Shown here: positions 20,873 through 31,613 of the stretch, piece after piece
Numbering within the stretch: the first letter of the stretch is position 1
How the letters are laid out: every line of letters begins with the position of its first letter
DNA from: Fragilaria crotonensis
Lineage: Eukaryota > Bacillariophyta > Fragilariophyceae > Fragilariales > Fragilariaceae
Assembly: GCA_022925895.1 (NCBI GenBank)
Contig: JAKSYS010000476.1
Location: forward strand, 1 to 49,680
Direction: 5' to 3'
DNA length: 49,680 nt
The notes under the pieces: model-generated
The model's database searches: none
Told to the model about the DNA's origin: nothing
What the model saw: the letters and a program-made list of their open reading frames with translations, nothing else
Position numbers and translations under genes: made by a program

Positions 20873-21496
20873 ATGGATGTCGTTGGCGAATCTCATCAGA
20901 AGTCATGGTGTGCTTTCTTCTTCCTTTTTGCCCTTTTCTTCCTGGGGATTCACTTCATTTTCTTGGTCACGACCATCGTCGTGACCAGTTTTAAGTTCTT
21001 TTTGGCTTGGAACCATATTTTTCGACTTCAACGTCCAGCATCTCTACTCCAAGCGGCTGTTAATACATTTGTCTACCGTCGCTGCCCTCAGAAGAAGGAA
21101 GTGACTCTAGACGAATGTCCCATCTGCCTTTCGGAATACGGTACGTCAGTAACTCCGGCTGTCGTGGCAACGAGGAGAGAATGGCCCACGACGGCAAGCA
21201 CGCTAAACACTGAGACTTTGTGTGCGTGATGTAACTCTCGAAATCATTATCTCATACAATTTATTTCAGACGATGGAGATATTGTCAGTCGCGGGAATTC
21301 CTGCCGGCACACTTTTCATAGAGATTGTCTTCAGTGTTGGATGAAGAAGCAGCCTTCGTGCCCATGCTGCCGTCAGAATATAATGGAAGAAGCATCGTAT
21401 TGCGGTGAAGAGGACTCTCTGATTGAGAATGAAACGTGGGCCCGACTTTTGGAGTATCTGAAAGATTCTATGAGCATGTTGTCTATATCGCAGTAA
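20873..21496 (+). CDS. Membrane RING-H2 protein, probable E3 ubiquitin ligase
   Basis: Exons 20873-21140 and 21270-21496 with a 129-bp GTACGT...TTCAG intron (phase 1), about 164 residues. An N-terminal hydrophobic stretch (WCAFFFLFALFFLGIHFIFL and VTTIVVTSFKFFLAW) gives one or two membrane segments. The RING-H2 finger follows: DECPICLSEY, then across the intron DDGDIVSRGNSCRHTFHRDC, LQCWMKKQPSCPCCRQNI, with all eight ligands. The ATG at 20873 is the first in frame and places the membrane segment near the N-terminus. It probably ubiquitinates membrane or secretory substrates. The intron splits the RING just after the first CxxC, as in the 18062-18729 gene. Confidence 0.75.
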
Positions 21497-22200
21497 CGGT
21501 CTGAAACGACACTTTGCGAACTCAGCGGACGCCATCTGCCTTCAGTGTTTTCTTCCTCGCAGCTGGCAAACGTTTATACATTATGCACTTGTTTAATACA
21601 GCACACCATCACTGTACTAAGTTATCAGTTTATGTTTCTCACGTCGATGGGATCGCTGAAGATTACCCCTTGTAGGACAGCGTTACACGCTGAAACAGAG
21701 TCGTGTCCTGGTACTCCGAGTAATTCAGCACTGACATCAGAATCAATTTTGATGATGTCAAGCCAAAGCGGAAGATCTGGTTCATGATAGCAGTGTCAAA
21801 GCCAAGTCTGATCCTCAGTTGCACCTCGTTCTGGTTTGGATGGCGACGCCATTGTAGCTTAGTAACGGTAGAGCAGTTAAAAACCCACAACAGTAAATCC
21901 AGAGTTTAAAGGGCAGTATGACTTCATTACGCTGGCGCGTGGCGGCAGTTCGGCGGTATCTGGTACTCCAGTAGAATGAACTGTACTACGTAGTACTCGA
22001 GTACCAGCACTGCATTGCAGTGCCAAACAGAGAATCAAACTCAAGAGCAGACTTTTTTCTCTACCGGTACAAGTACCAGGTAGTACTACGTTACAGAACT
22101 CGTTGCTTTACAGCAGTATTGCAATAGCGCAGATGCAGATGTCGGACCACAGCAAACCTCAAATCGACAAGCGTTTTTCAATCTGCAATTCGATACAATC
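21497..22200. other. Intergenic, no gene supported
   Basis: Short opposed frames at 21545-21787 (+) and 21663-21890 (-) have no recognisable family. GTAC and ACCGGT palindromes occur at 21960-22090. It should include the LAMTOR2 promoter. Confidence 0.4.
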
Positions 22201-22587
22201 ATGATGATTCGTTCATCTCAGATACCTTCGCTGCTTCATCGCATAAGTGGAAATGGCATAACTGCAGCGATGGTGGTTACTGCTGATGGCGAGCTGCTTG
22301 GATCGAGCTATCGAAAACACTCGGATCGGATTGCCGACACAGCTACCTTAATTACGGATGTGATTCTGGATTACATTCGATTGGGAACAGAACTTCATCA
22401 ATTCAAGCTACAGTACGTGGAGATGGAAATGAGTCTTGGGACGATCGGAGTGGCGAGTGCTGGACCTGAGTGCTTCGTTATCGCGCTGGCGGAAGAGACG
22501 GTGGCATCCGGCCTTCTCAAATCGCGAGTTCTGGCGTGTGCAGCTCACGTGCAAGACTCCTTAATGCCAATGACGGATGCGTCGTAA
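22201..22587 (+). CDS. LAMTOR2: LAMTOR2 (p14), Ragulator roadblock subunit
   Basis: A single exon of 128 residues, close to the usual LAMTOR2 length of about 125. It has the roadblock/LC7 fold: MVVTADGELLGSSYRK (strand-turn-strand), TATLITDVILDYIRLGTEL (helix), LQYVEMEMSLGTIGVASAGP, ECFVIALAEETVASGLLKSR (the LLxxYAxExVxxGLLKxK signature of p14), then a C-terminal helix. In Ragulator it pairs with LAMTOR3 and anchors Rag GTPases on lysosomes or vacuoles for TORC1 activation. ATGATG at 22201 gives two candidate starts, and I chose the first. Confidence 0.8.
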   Translation: MMIRSSQIPSLLHRISGNGITAAMVVTADGELLGSSYRKHSDRIADTATLITDVILDYIRLGTELHQFKLQYVEMEMSLGTIGVASAGPECFVIALAEETVASGLLKSRVLACAAHVQDSLMPMTDAS

Positions 22588-23099
22588 ATTCATGATGGAG
22601 AGGACGACAAAATTCTTGGGGCAACGTAATAATATGAAGGATCTCCAGCTCATTCTTTGTGACTTACCGCGTACCTAGTATTTTGGGTCTAAAAATGACG
22701 GATGATGGCCTAGCTATGCCCCTACCCAAACCTGTTCCCAAGACGGGATTGTCTCCCTTGGCGATCTAGTGTTTTTTCCCATATTATTCGGAACCGAGTA
22801 GCAGCTCCATGCACGCCAATCGGGCAAACTGTTTCGTCTGGTGGAAGGAGCGTGCGCGTCGTTGCTAAGGTCTCTAGTGCCCCATAAAATGCGAACAATT
22901 TCGCGAATCGTGAACATTTCAATTGAATGAATAGATCTGGGATTTTCCCCAGGCAACCTCATGCTGCCCTCTCGATGTTGGACACGTAGCCACCATCCCC
23001 AATGGACACCTCAATCTGGCGCAAGGCCCTCTCTCAAAATTCCCATTCAACCTTGAGCATGAGAACGAGACTTTAATCGTCCAGTGTTTTGGTGCTGTA
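22588..23099. other. Convergent intergenic region
   Basis: Between the 3' ends of LAMTOR2 and endonuclease V. No gene, repeat or RNA seen. Confidence 0.5.
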
Positions 23100-24267
23100 T
23101 CAAATCTGCGAATTGCTCAACGCCTTATCTTTCTTGCTCTTCTGTCGGAGAAGTTCCCTGCCCCAAAGGTCAGCTTGACGCACTGGCTCCGGGATCCTTG
23201 CTTGTGAAAGTTCAACACAAAGAACAATCGCCTCGTCAAGACTAATGTTGTGACCAACGGACACATAGATTGGATTCTTGGTTCCACTTGTGGTCCTTCG
23301 CTTGGCACCTATCGCTCCCCCATGCCCTAGCAGGGCAGCACATAGGACGTGTCCAGACGCTCCTTCTAGCTTTACCGCAACGCCCCTGCACAAAGGCGCC
23401 AACTGCAGCAAAATTGCTTCTCTATCCACCAATGATGGGTCGCAAAAATCGTCTGGTCGGTGATTCATTGTGTCCATAAGAACGTGTCTACTCCGGTCGT
23501 CCTTGGGAATTTGCAGCGAAACATTGGCTAATTGATCTTGGAGGAGCGCCTGCAGAGTCCTATCAATGCTCGCTCGTATGGTTTCCTTATCCAGGCCATC
23601 TTCGCAATACAAGGTCTTTCCAATTCCAATGGTGGGGATACCAGTCCTGACACCCAGAAAGCATGCGATTCCAGCGCGACGCGCATGCAAAATGCCATTT
23701 CCGTCCACCAATACGACCGATGGAGTGAGATGTGGCGAATCACGCATTTGTTTCCGAACCAGGAATTCCAAGGAATCAATTTCGCGGAATGCTAAAAAGG
23801 AAGACACATATGGGATAGTTAGGTCGAAAAACATGAAATCTTGATAGACAACTGAAAGTGTCGTGGTTGCAGAAGTGGTTGTGGCCTCCAGAATGACGTA
23901 GGTCGCCACTGAGGGGAGCTGAACTGTCGTCTTGAGGGAAACTCACGTCTACACCGCCATACAATGCCCGTTTTGTCCCTACACGAGGAAGTCGCTTGAA
24001 TCGCGCCGCATGTGAGGTGGTTGCGTTTGTGTGACTGTCATCATTGCTGTTGTGCTCCTCTTCCTGTGACACAGCCTCGCGTGTATTAATCCAATCATCA
24101 TCGTCTCGAACGACAACTTGTGATGCAATGTGATGTTGTTCCAATATCCAGATTTTTAACTGCTCTTCACACGCTTCGCTCTCGAGGCCGCATATCTGCT
24201 CCCTGTGAAGGGATGGGGTTGGCGTGAGTGTCAACGACGACCGGCTATGTGGACATCGCCGATCCAT
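23100..24267 (-). CDS. ENDOV: Endonuclease V (one-base frame break)
   Basis: About 388 residues from the ATG at 24267. Endonuclease V cleaves DNA or RNA near inosine. Signature blocks are [10 protein letters not shown] (catalytic Asp), [17 protein letters not shown] (catalytic Glu), [20 protein letters not shown] (catalytic Asp, His and the damage pocket), [11 protein letters not shown] (Lys) and [15 protein letters not shown] (His). The two parts lie in different frames: the first to about 23916, the second from about 23916 to 23100. The length is one base over a multiple of three and the shift maps to a four-base C run (forward GGGG, 23913-23916). An intron is unlikely because the junction is uninterrupted coding sequence and the GT-AG options would be under 40 bp. 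The first 100 residues are an extra acidic, low-complexity extension. Confidence 0.8.
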
Positions 24268-24397
24268 AGGTGTCTGTTCTGTGCTAAAGATGTATTTGCT
24301 CTTCTTCTACGACGCGTACGGTACCAGGTACTTGTATTCGGAGTACTGATACCATTCACTGGTGGAGAGTACGGAGTACACAGCAGAGTCCTGCACT
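24268..24397. promoter_or_regulatory. Likely promoter area of ENDOV with GTAC palindromes
   Basis: Contains gtaccaggtac (24321-24331) and cggagtac. The position upstream of the ENDOV ATG is the only support for a regulatory role. Confidence 0.25.
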
Positions 24398-24770
24398 GGG
24401 TACCCATACCCAGTACCCACCCACTACCCACCCATACCCATGGTTAATGGGTGGGTATGGGCATGCCCAACCAGTGGGTGGGTGGGTATGGGTGGTCCAA
24501 ACTCCACTGAGCAAACCGTGGGTGGGTAATGGGTGGTCTAACCTGCCCACACGAATCGACCAGTGTGTACTCTGAGTATACAGTAGCTAGTAAGGAGTAG
24601 TAGAGTATAGTACACGGTGAGAGCAACTTTTAGAAAAATAGCCTGCGGCGGGCTAAATTTTTTGCAGGGAAAATGGGTACTGGGTGGGTATGGGTACGGC
24701 CTAGCGGGCGTGGGTGGGTACGGGTGGTCCAAGCGTGACCGCGCGAAGCGTGGGTGGGTCATGGGTGGTC
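24398..24770. repeat. G-rich/C-rich inverted repeat block (potential G-quadruplexes)
   Basis: A C-rich arm (24400-24440, repeats of acccaccc and taccca) faces G-rich arms with the same unit, tgggtgggtatgggtgg, at 24448-24462, 24473-24495, 24519-24537 and again at 24674-24770. Four or more runs of three guanines occur within 20-25 bases, so G-quadruplexes or long hairpins are possible. Reading frames here are by-products. Confidence 0.8.
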
Positions 24771-25821
24771 CAAGCCTGCCTACCGGTAGCCTTGGGTACC
24801 CATGGGCACAGGCGTCATACCCGGTGCAGGACTCTGGTACACAGCCAATCCATCGAACTCTCCATGAGCAAGTGGAGCGAATATATTGCAAAAATAGCTA
24901 CTCCAGTACTGTACTAGATATAGCCGTACCAAGTATTTATCAGGTACTCAGTACAGGCACTACGTAGTACTTCTGCATTCATATGACATACGACGAATGG
25001 GTACAAGTATGACATAGTACGGTATCTCTACCGGTTATATCAAGCTCTCAGTTGAGCGTCGCGAGTCCACGAGTTGATGTAGGATTTTTGCCCACCAAAT
25101 GCTCTGACCCGGATTTTTTTTCGCGCACACCAAGCCTCTGGCGCGCGATCTTTACGAGGATACATACGAATCCAATGACGACAGGTGTACTCCGAGCGTA
25201 TGTCATACCGTGAGGCTTTCTGTCATTCTGTCTTTTTGTCGCTGCTGCGGTCTTGACGTCGTCTCGTTTCCATCCGGGAGTTTTGCTGGTGCTTCGACCG
25301 CCGCACAATGTGTCCCAATATCATGTCTACTCTTACTTGCACGTACATACATAGCGTCGTTCGGTACATACTACTTACTGCCTACAACGCGTAGGGTCTC
25401 TCCATACGGCGTCTAGAGAGTATGCATACCAATACCTACACCAAGAACCTGGTACTTGATACATGAGAATCGGGCATTTCGTCGATCCGTTGTCGTACAC
25501 CTATCAGATTTCAGGTTGCAAGATCGAGGTGAAGCGCCTGCAAAGGAGTACCTCGCAACTCGCAACTCGCAACTTGACGACTCGATTGGCCAGATCCATT
25601 CAGTCTTCTGGAGTACCCAGTGGTAGACGTAGCAGAGTAGCGGAAGAGCAGTACGTCGACAAAGTCCTAGACAAAAGGGAAAAGTTGGCATTATCAGCAA
25701 CTGGTGTACAAGTACTTGTACCGGTAAACACACTTGAATAACTTGTGACTTGGAACGCTCGTGTACGGGGCAATCTATGGTTGTGGTGAATATCAAAAGG
25801 TATCTGGAATAAAACAGCAGC
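24771..25821. other. Intergenic, with a cgcaact heptamer repeat
   Basis: No gene. Three copies of cgcaact lie at 25554-25574, and there are many GTAC motifs. It should include the promoter of the G3BP-like gene. Confidence 0.5.
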
Positions 25822-27309
25822 ATGAGCTCCCCCTCCCCTCCTGTCATTTCCGCGACGCCGCTGACGATTGGCCGGTCTTTCGTGAAACAGTACTACCATG
25901 TCTTGACCACGACACCCGACATGATTTACAAGTTTTATCGACCATCGTCTGTCTTGTCGCACGGAGAAGGAAGTAACCCCACGGTACCCGCAACATTGGA
26001 ATCGCTAGGACCGAATCCGGCCACAAACCAAGACCTTAAGGAGAGGTTCTTTTCGTGGGCGGAGTCCTCCGGCGATACGGTTCGATTTGAGCTGGAGAAT
26101 GGTGCCATTGATGCCCAAGAAAGTGTCAATGGAGGTGTCTTGTTGCTCGTTACTGGCCATATGTACGTTGGCGAAGCGAGAAAGCCATTCTGCCACACAT
26201 TCTTCCTCAACTCGGTCTCAGTGGACAACTCTAACAAACGCCAATACTATGTCCATAACGATGTTTTGAGGTTTCTTCAAGAAGATACACCCCTGAAGGA
26301 AACGGAAACAGTCGTCACGGATCCTGTTTTAGAAGATGAGAAAGTCGCTGTGCCTGCTGCTGACGAAGAACCTGTGATTGAGGAGGAGCCAGTCAAAGAG
26401 GAGGAATCGGAGGTTGTGGAACAGGAGGCAAGCGATGCCGTTGAACCCGAGCCTGAACTTGTCCCTGAACCCGTTGTGGAACCAATTTTGCCTGAGGAGT
26501 ACATGGAAGGAGTCGAAGAGACAAAGGATGATGCGGTGGATGATATCGATGGCGTGACTGTTGCCCCTCCGGTTCCTGCTGCGGATGAGCCCGTTGCTGT
26601 TGAGAAAAGCGTCGTTCAGGCGGAGCCGGTAGCCAAACCAAAGCCTCCTCCAGGGTCATGGGCAAGTCTGGTAGCTAGCGGGAGAGGGAACGGGGCGACT
26701 GAACACGTAAAGGCAGCTCCAGTCAAGAAGCATGTCCCAGCTGTTGTCAAAAAGGAGAAGGTCACACCTGCAGAGGAGCACCCAGCCAAGAAGGAATTGA
26801 AAGAGGCCAAGAAGGGGTCGGAGCATACCGCTGCGAAGCCTGCCGATACTAGCAAGCCACGTGGAAGGAGGGATCCAGATTGTACGCTTGTCATCAAGAA
26901 TGTCCAAGACGGTGTGAAAGAAGCGGACGTCCGATTAGTGTTTGAGCCATTTGCCGTTCAGACCAAGAGCAACATTGTGGGCATCACTGTTTCACAACGT
27001 GGACTTGCGTTTGTCGACTATGACTCAGCTGCGCCAGTCTTGGCCGCACTCGAGAAGAGGGATACATTCAGCTTGAACGGAAAGCCAGTGAGTATCGATC
27101 AGAAGACGAACGACAGTAAGAACAAGGGCAGAGGAGGTGGGAACACCAATCCAAACCGTCCCAACGGTCAGCGAAGTGGTCGATCTGATGGCACTGGGAA
27201 TCGCAATAACAGTTCCGCAACCAACTCTACCGCAGCGGCGCGTAAGGATACTGGTCGAAAGGAAAGCAATGCAGGCGCCAAAGGTGGAAGCAGCGCCGGA
27301 GGAAGGTAA
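25822..27309 (+). CDS. G3BP-like protein (NTF2 domain plus RRM)
   Basis: A single exon of 495 residues. Residues about 14-152 form an NTF2-like domain (GRSFVKQYYHVLTTTPDMIY and KFY at the start, PFCHTFFLNSVS, YYVHNDVLRF at the end), as in the stress-granule protein G3BP. An acidic region rich in Glu and Val and a PKPPPGSWASLVAS motif follow. An RRM lies at about 350-430 (CTLVIKNVQDGVKEADVRLV, RGLAFVDYDSAAPVLAAL). The tail is Gly/Arg/Asn-rich (RGG-like). This domain order is that of G3BP, which binds mRNA and nucleates stress granules. The ATG at 25822 is the first in frame. Confidence 0.8.
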   Translation: MSSPSPPVISATPLTIGRSFVKQYYHVLTTTPDMIYKFYRPSSVLSHGEGSNPTVPATLESLGPNPATNQDLKERFFSWAESSGDTVRFELENGAIDAQESVNGGVLLLVTGHMYVGEARKPFCHTFFLNSVSVDNSNKRQYYVHNDVLRFLQEDTPLKETETVVTDPVLEDEKVAVPAADEEPVIEEEPVKEEESEVVEQEASDAVEPEPELVPEPVVEPILPEEYMEGVEETKDDAVDDIDGVTVAPPVPAADEPVAVEKSVVQAEPVAKPKPPPGSWASLVASGRGNGATEHVKAAPVKKHVPAVVKKEKVTPAEEHPAKKELKEAKKGSEHTAAKPADTSKPRGRRDPDCTLVIKNVQDGVKEADVRLVFEPFAVQTKSNIVGITVSQRGLAFVDYDSAAPVLAALEKRDTFSLNGKPVSIDQKTNDSKNKGRGGGNTNPNRPNGQRSGRSDGTGNRNNSSATNSTAAARKDTGRKESNAGAKGGSSAGGR

Positions 27310-27483
27310 TTATCCAGTCACGAGAATTGTTTGATTTACGTAATTCACGCGCCCGGACTAGGATTGACATCATAAGCTAAACGATGAAGATTGATTCCTT
27401 TGGAAGTTGCTGTGTCAACGTCAGTACTCGTGTATAAGTGTCAGCATTGAAAAGTGCTTTGAGATATCATAATCGCTAAACAA
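27310..27483. other. Convergent 3' intergenic gap
   Basis: 174 bp between the G3BP-like and amine oxidase stop codons. No feature seen. Confidence 0.5.
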
Positions 27484-29052
27484 CTACGCCAGCGTTGCTA
27501 TGTAGTCGCAAACCGACTTCGCCGAGTTTACCCCGCTTAACAAGGCAGCATGAACACTTCCTTCAAATTCAGATACAGTGTGCTCCCCGGCAAATACGAG
27601 CCTTCCATTCCACTCAGGTTCCCGCAGTGCCGCAGTGTGTTTCACATCACACCCGATTCCGAACGTAGAATACGCACCTAGGCTGAACGGGTCCTCTTCC
27701 CATCTTGTTACGTGACATTCGGTGCATTTCGGCTCCACACCATCCACTGCATCAGTCAAAAATTCCAAAACAGCATCACAAATCATCTCATCCGACTTAT
27801 GGAAGGCCCATGCCGCTGATTCGGCTGTCAAAATCACTTCGAGACATGGAATTCCATCTCGCGCCCAAAGGTTGTCAGCCAACAGGTGCTTGCCCAAGGG
27901 ACTCGAAGACTGCGGTAGTAGAAAGCCAATAAAGGCCGGGTCAATAGGCCAGAAGATACTTTCAAAGGTCATAAAGACCTTTTTGTAGTCTCCGACTCGC
28001 AGAATGTCGAGCGACTCGAGCTTGTCTTCGGAGAGCGTCGGCAGGAACATATTGGCACAGTTGGCCTTAACGCAAGCAAGAGGCATTGCCATAATACACG
28101 CGTCAGCGTCGACGACGAGTCCCGACTTGGTCGTCACCACGACTCCAGACTGCTTATTATGCACTGTGACAACTTCTTGCTCCACAAGTAACTCTTCCCC
28201 ATGATTAGTCAACGGTTTCAACAACGACGTCATTCCACTTTTTATTGTGCAGTGAGGACCTAAAAAATCCCCTTCTCCAGTATAATCGGTATCTCCATCC
28301 TCCAAACTTTGATCAAAATCCATGAACTCACTGAGCTGCAAACCCTTGGCAGAACCTGCATACCACACTTCTATCAAATGAACAAAAAACTGTCGCAAGT
28401 GTTCAAGTTTTGAAGAATCCTTGACCTTTCTTTGGCGCTGAATATCCTTTCGTTTCAGCACACGAGTGATCGTGTCTTGCAAGCTTTGATTAATCGTCAT
28501 GACCTGTCGATCTGTTCGGAGAAGAATCTGACCGATGTCATCGACTTCATCCATTATTTTCCAATGTCGTTCGAGTGATTTGCGTAACATGTCATTGTTA
28601 ATCAATTTTCCAGTATGATAGATCGCTAGCTCATCGTCGTCGAGGAGGCAAGTCTTGGGTCGCATCCATGGATTTCCAGTTGGAAAGACGGGATTCAGTT
28701 CTTTTTCCCACAAGTTTTGTGGACCATCGAACGCTTCCTCCAAAAGCCCCAACATGGGATTTATTCGTGGGATTGAAACGGTGGGATCAGGAACCTCATG
28801 GCTATTTTCGGGCCACGCAAATCCGATCCCATGAACCCACGCCGCTCCTTCATCATGACGCACCGTCACTTCTTGTCCAGATATTGTCCGCTGTTTCAGA
28901 GTGGAGGTGTGAATGCGACCTCCGATACGATCCCGGGCTTCCAAAACAATGACGGAGATGGAAGCTTCTCGCAAAAGTCGAGATGCTTGCAGGCCAGCAG
29001 CACCAGCACCAACAATGACGACTTGAGTGGTTCTGCGATCTAACGTTGACAT
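27484..29052 (-). CDS. Flavin amine oxidase (polyamine oxidase-like)
   Basis: A single exon of 522 residues from the ATG at 29052. The N-terminal FAD-binding motif is VVIVGAGAAGLQASRLL with VIVLEARDRIGGRIHT, and the C-terminal flavin motif is RLVFAGEHTVSEFEGSVHAA, with GSVHAALLSG in the amine oxidase position. The substrate region includes EGAAWVHG. Family members oxidise polyamines or other amines with O2, releasing H2O2, and some (LSD1 type) act on histones. No SWIRM or other chromatin domain is present, so a polyamine oxidase is more likely. No targeting peptide is evident, suggesting the cytosol. Confidence 0.8.
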   Translation of the reverse strand: MSTLDRRTTQVVIVGAGAAGLQASRLLREASISVIVLEARDRIGGRIHTSTLKQRTISGQEVTVRHDEGAAWVHGIGFAWPENSHEVPDPTVSIPRINPMLGLLEEAFDGPQNLWEKELNPVFPTGNPWMRPKTCLLDDDELAIYHTGKLINNDMLRKSLERHWKIMDEVDDIGQILLRTDRQVMTINQSLQDTITRVLKRKDIQRQRKVKDSSKLEHLRQFFVHLIEVWYAGSAKGLQLSEFMDFDQSLEDGDTDYTGEGDFLGPHCTIKSGMTSLLKPLTNHGEELLVEQEVVTVHNKQSGVVVTTKSGLVVDADACIMAMPLACVKANCANMFLPTLSEDKLESLDILRVGDYKKVFMTFESIFWPIDPAFIGFLLPQSSSPLGKHLLADNLWARDGIPCLEVILTAESAAWAFHKSDEMICDAVLEFLTDAVDGVEPKCTECHVTRWEEDPFSLGAYSTFGIGCDVKHTAALREPEWNGRLVFAGEHTVSEFEGSVHAALLSGVNSAKSVCDYIATLA

Positions 29053-30209
29053 GAGGAGGAGGTTGAGGAGGAAATGAATGGTGGATGTGTACGAGGACAG
29101 ACTTGGTCCAATGATGCAGGAGTGAAGCTGGTAGAAATTTAAGATTGGTGACGACGCGACGACTGGTGAGACAAGAGGCGACGAATAGAATGGGATTCTT
29201 TCCCAGGACCGACTGAATTCTCAATCTTTGGCGGAATGTTGGAATAATGGAATGGTGAATCTCCGATCGTCGTTTGTTGGCGTTGAAATCGTGATTCGTG
29301 GTTTAATTGTACTCGGAGTATGTATGCTAATACTGTGCATCCGTTGTGGCACTACTGGGTACTGATAAATACGTCCTTGTACAGGTTGGACGTTGGACAT
29401 GATGTCATCGAGAAATTGTTGTGAATCTTGAATCTCCGGTTGTAGTCTCTAGCATATCGGCATATGGGAGAATGCGAGAAAATGCATTCGAGTCACAGAT
29501 TCACGACTAAGATTGGTATGTATGAGAGTACCACGTTCTGCTACCGGTATGTCATATGAGGCATACAACGCCTATCATTACTACCTGGTACTCCAGTACA
29601 ACCGTTGGGTACTGTAGTACTGTTTGCAACTCCGAGAGTTCGCTACTACATACCGGTAGTCTAGTAGTCTTATTTATAGAGAGTATGTCATGTCAATCAC
29701 ACAGCTATGTCATAGATGAATGTTTGGACCCACAACCAACTCCTGGACCAACCCTCCAAGCATTCATTCCAGTTCCCATTAGCCTCTGAACCTAGGATGC
29801 AGACACAATAGTCATAAATCGGGTGATCGATGGTCCTTCCTCCAACGCGAATACCTGCATCGTTTCTCGAACAGCTTGTCTTCTGTCTTCAAAGGACGCC
29901 AAAAACAACACCAACTCCAATTGTGATGGCGGAGGCTGCAACAAAGCGTTGCTACGAGATCCCAGAACACACACATTATGAGCTTTATGGAAAACGTGAA
30001 CTGGAAACTGTTGTGCATTGGAACGTGCGGATCAGCCAAACGTTGTTACAAAGAAAGTACAACGTGCCCACAACAGGATAGAACACGGCAGTCACATACA
30101 AAAAGCACTAACATTTAACAGCATAAAGTTGTCAATCACCTCGAACGCCTTCATGGCGGCATCTCACATCTTCTCCAAGTCACGGGGTTCTCCGCCATTT
30201 TTCGGGAGC
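29053..30209. other. Intergenic, no gene supported
   Basis: The amine oxidase promoter lies at the left edge. GTAC palindromes occur at 29580-29660. Several short frames were examined and none is convincing. Confidence 0.45.
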
Positions 30210-31014
30210 TCAATTTTCTGGATCTCCCGAAGCAGCACCGGCGGCGGCATTGTCTTCTGCCACATAGGTCCCTTTCACCACTCCTGTTTCACTGACCGTG
30301 CCATCCGGATTCTTTGTGTACGTGACCGTCTGCATTTCGGGTGGTGGGCGTTCGGGAGCCTCGGCGGGTGGGATCAAAGCCACCATGAGGATTCCAGCGA
30401 GGAACCAAAAGACAACCGACGAAATGTTGGTGTTGGTGCCCCAGTCCCATTCGCAGGTTGAGTTGTAGAATATACCCTGGCTGTTGATCATATCATTATC
30501 GTTACAGGCAGACGACTCCAAAAAGAGGAGGGTGAGACCCTGAGTGATGGAGCAGAATAAGAATACGAAGCCCAACCCTTTCCAAACTCGAGGTCCGATA
30601 TTGAAGCATGGTGACAAGCAAGTCCAGAAAAGCGCGACCCCTCCAAAGATGGCAGTGATAATGGCAAAGGCTTGCGTCGTTACCCATTTTGGGTCAATGT
30701 ACACTGAAGAAGGCAGCTTCAAGCATTGCTGCCCAACGGCATAGGAAGTGCCCCCACTCGCCGTAATAGTAGTGGCAACAATCTCCATGGAGTAGAAAGG
30801 TCCAAAGGAGCGAATGGGCAAGACCAAATTCGTGCCAGAGCCAATTAATGGCACGAATTTGATGGTCTCACACCAAAAGTTCGATATAAACGACAGAGTC
30901 AGCGCAATAACGGCGACAATACCGGGAATAAAGGCAATTAGAAAATCTTTCCTGTCAGTCAATAGTTCGTGAGGAACGATGTGTGCAGCATCACATGTGT
31001 GCGACAAGGGTCAT
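30210..31014 (-). CDS. Four-helix membrane protein of a diatom-type family
   Basis: About 250 residues. The continuous frame (31007 to 30210) has no ATG at its start. An ATG at 31014 gives MTLVAHM and can join at KDFL through a 45-bp GTGATG...GACAG intron. This is inferred. Membrane segments are FLIAFIPGIVAVIALTLSFI, WVTTQAFAIITAIFGGVALF, WKGLGFVFLFCSITQGLTLL and SSVVFWFLAGILMVALIPPA. A CEWDWGT motif precedes the last helix. Cysteines in the loops (ACNDND, STCEWDW) could pair. The cytoplasmic tail is Pro- and Ala-rich. I recall similar four-helix proteins as expanded in diatoms, with no known function. The call rests on topology. Confidence 0.6.
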
Positions 31015-31613
31015 TTTGTAGTAATGACAACAATACATGGCGGTGTCAGTTCCATGGTCGCGTTTGACGCTACAAGCGACATATCCCTATCGAACGATTC
31101 ACGCACCTCATGATGATAAAACGACTCTAACAATGCGGTAGAGTAACGGTGAATGGTCAAGAGCAACTATTGCGTACTCGGAGCACTCGTATGATAGGAT
31201 CGAACAGTCGCGATAGTTGATAGATCAATGTTTAGAACGATTGCAAACGGACGCAACTTCAAGTCGTTCGGATCAAGATTCTGGTCTCAATTTCTTGATC
31301 AGATCCAACAAGTATCAGGATTTTGTGCAGAACTCCATTGAATTATTGTTGGACACCAAGATTTCCACTCATTTTCAATAGAGATTTTCTGGTCTTTTAC
31401 GGAGTCATTTCACGTATTTTTTTTCTTCCGAACATACCAGAGATGAGGTGCCGCGGTGCCGCAGGAGGCGTCCCCGATCCCCACCATGCACCGGTCATGC
31501 AATTTTCCTGTGTTTCGGTTAAACTAATCCCATGAGGTTCGGGGTGCCTGGACTTTTTGATCACTCTAGACGCTAATCCAAACTTGACATCATGCCAACA
31601 TGATGACAACAGG
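31015..31613. other. Intergenic, no gene seen
   Basis: No open frame with support. The left edge is the promoter side of the membrane-protein gene, and the right edge is the target duplication of the solo LTR. Confidence 0.4.

Noticed and set aside
21545..21890. Opposed short frames (80 and 75 residues)
   Set aside because: Neither has a recognisable domain or splice context, and both could be random.
23100..23943. Intron in ENDOV instead of a frame break
   Set aside because: The possible GT-AG pairs would be 28 or 38 bases, would remove the conserved VSF motif, and the reading is otherwise continuous across a C run.
24356..24967. Several frames in the G-rich/C-rich block on both strands
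   Set aside because: They arise from the simple repeat, and their proline- or glycine-rich products have no family.
25597..25760. Possible CRISPR-like spacing of short repeats in the GTAC-rich spacers
   Set aside because: Units are too short and irregular, and the DNA is eukaryotic.
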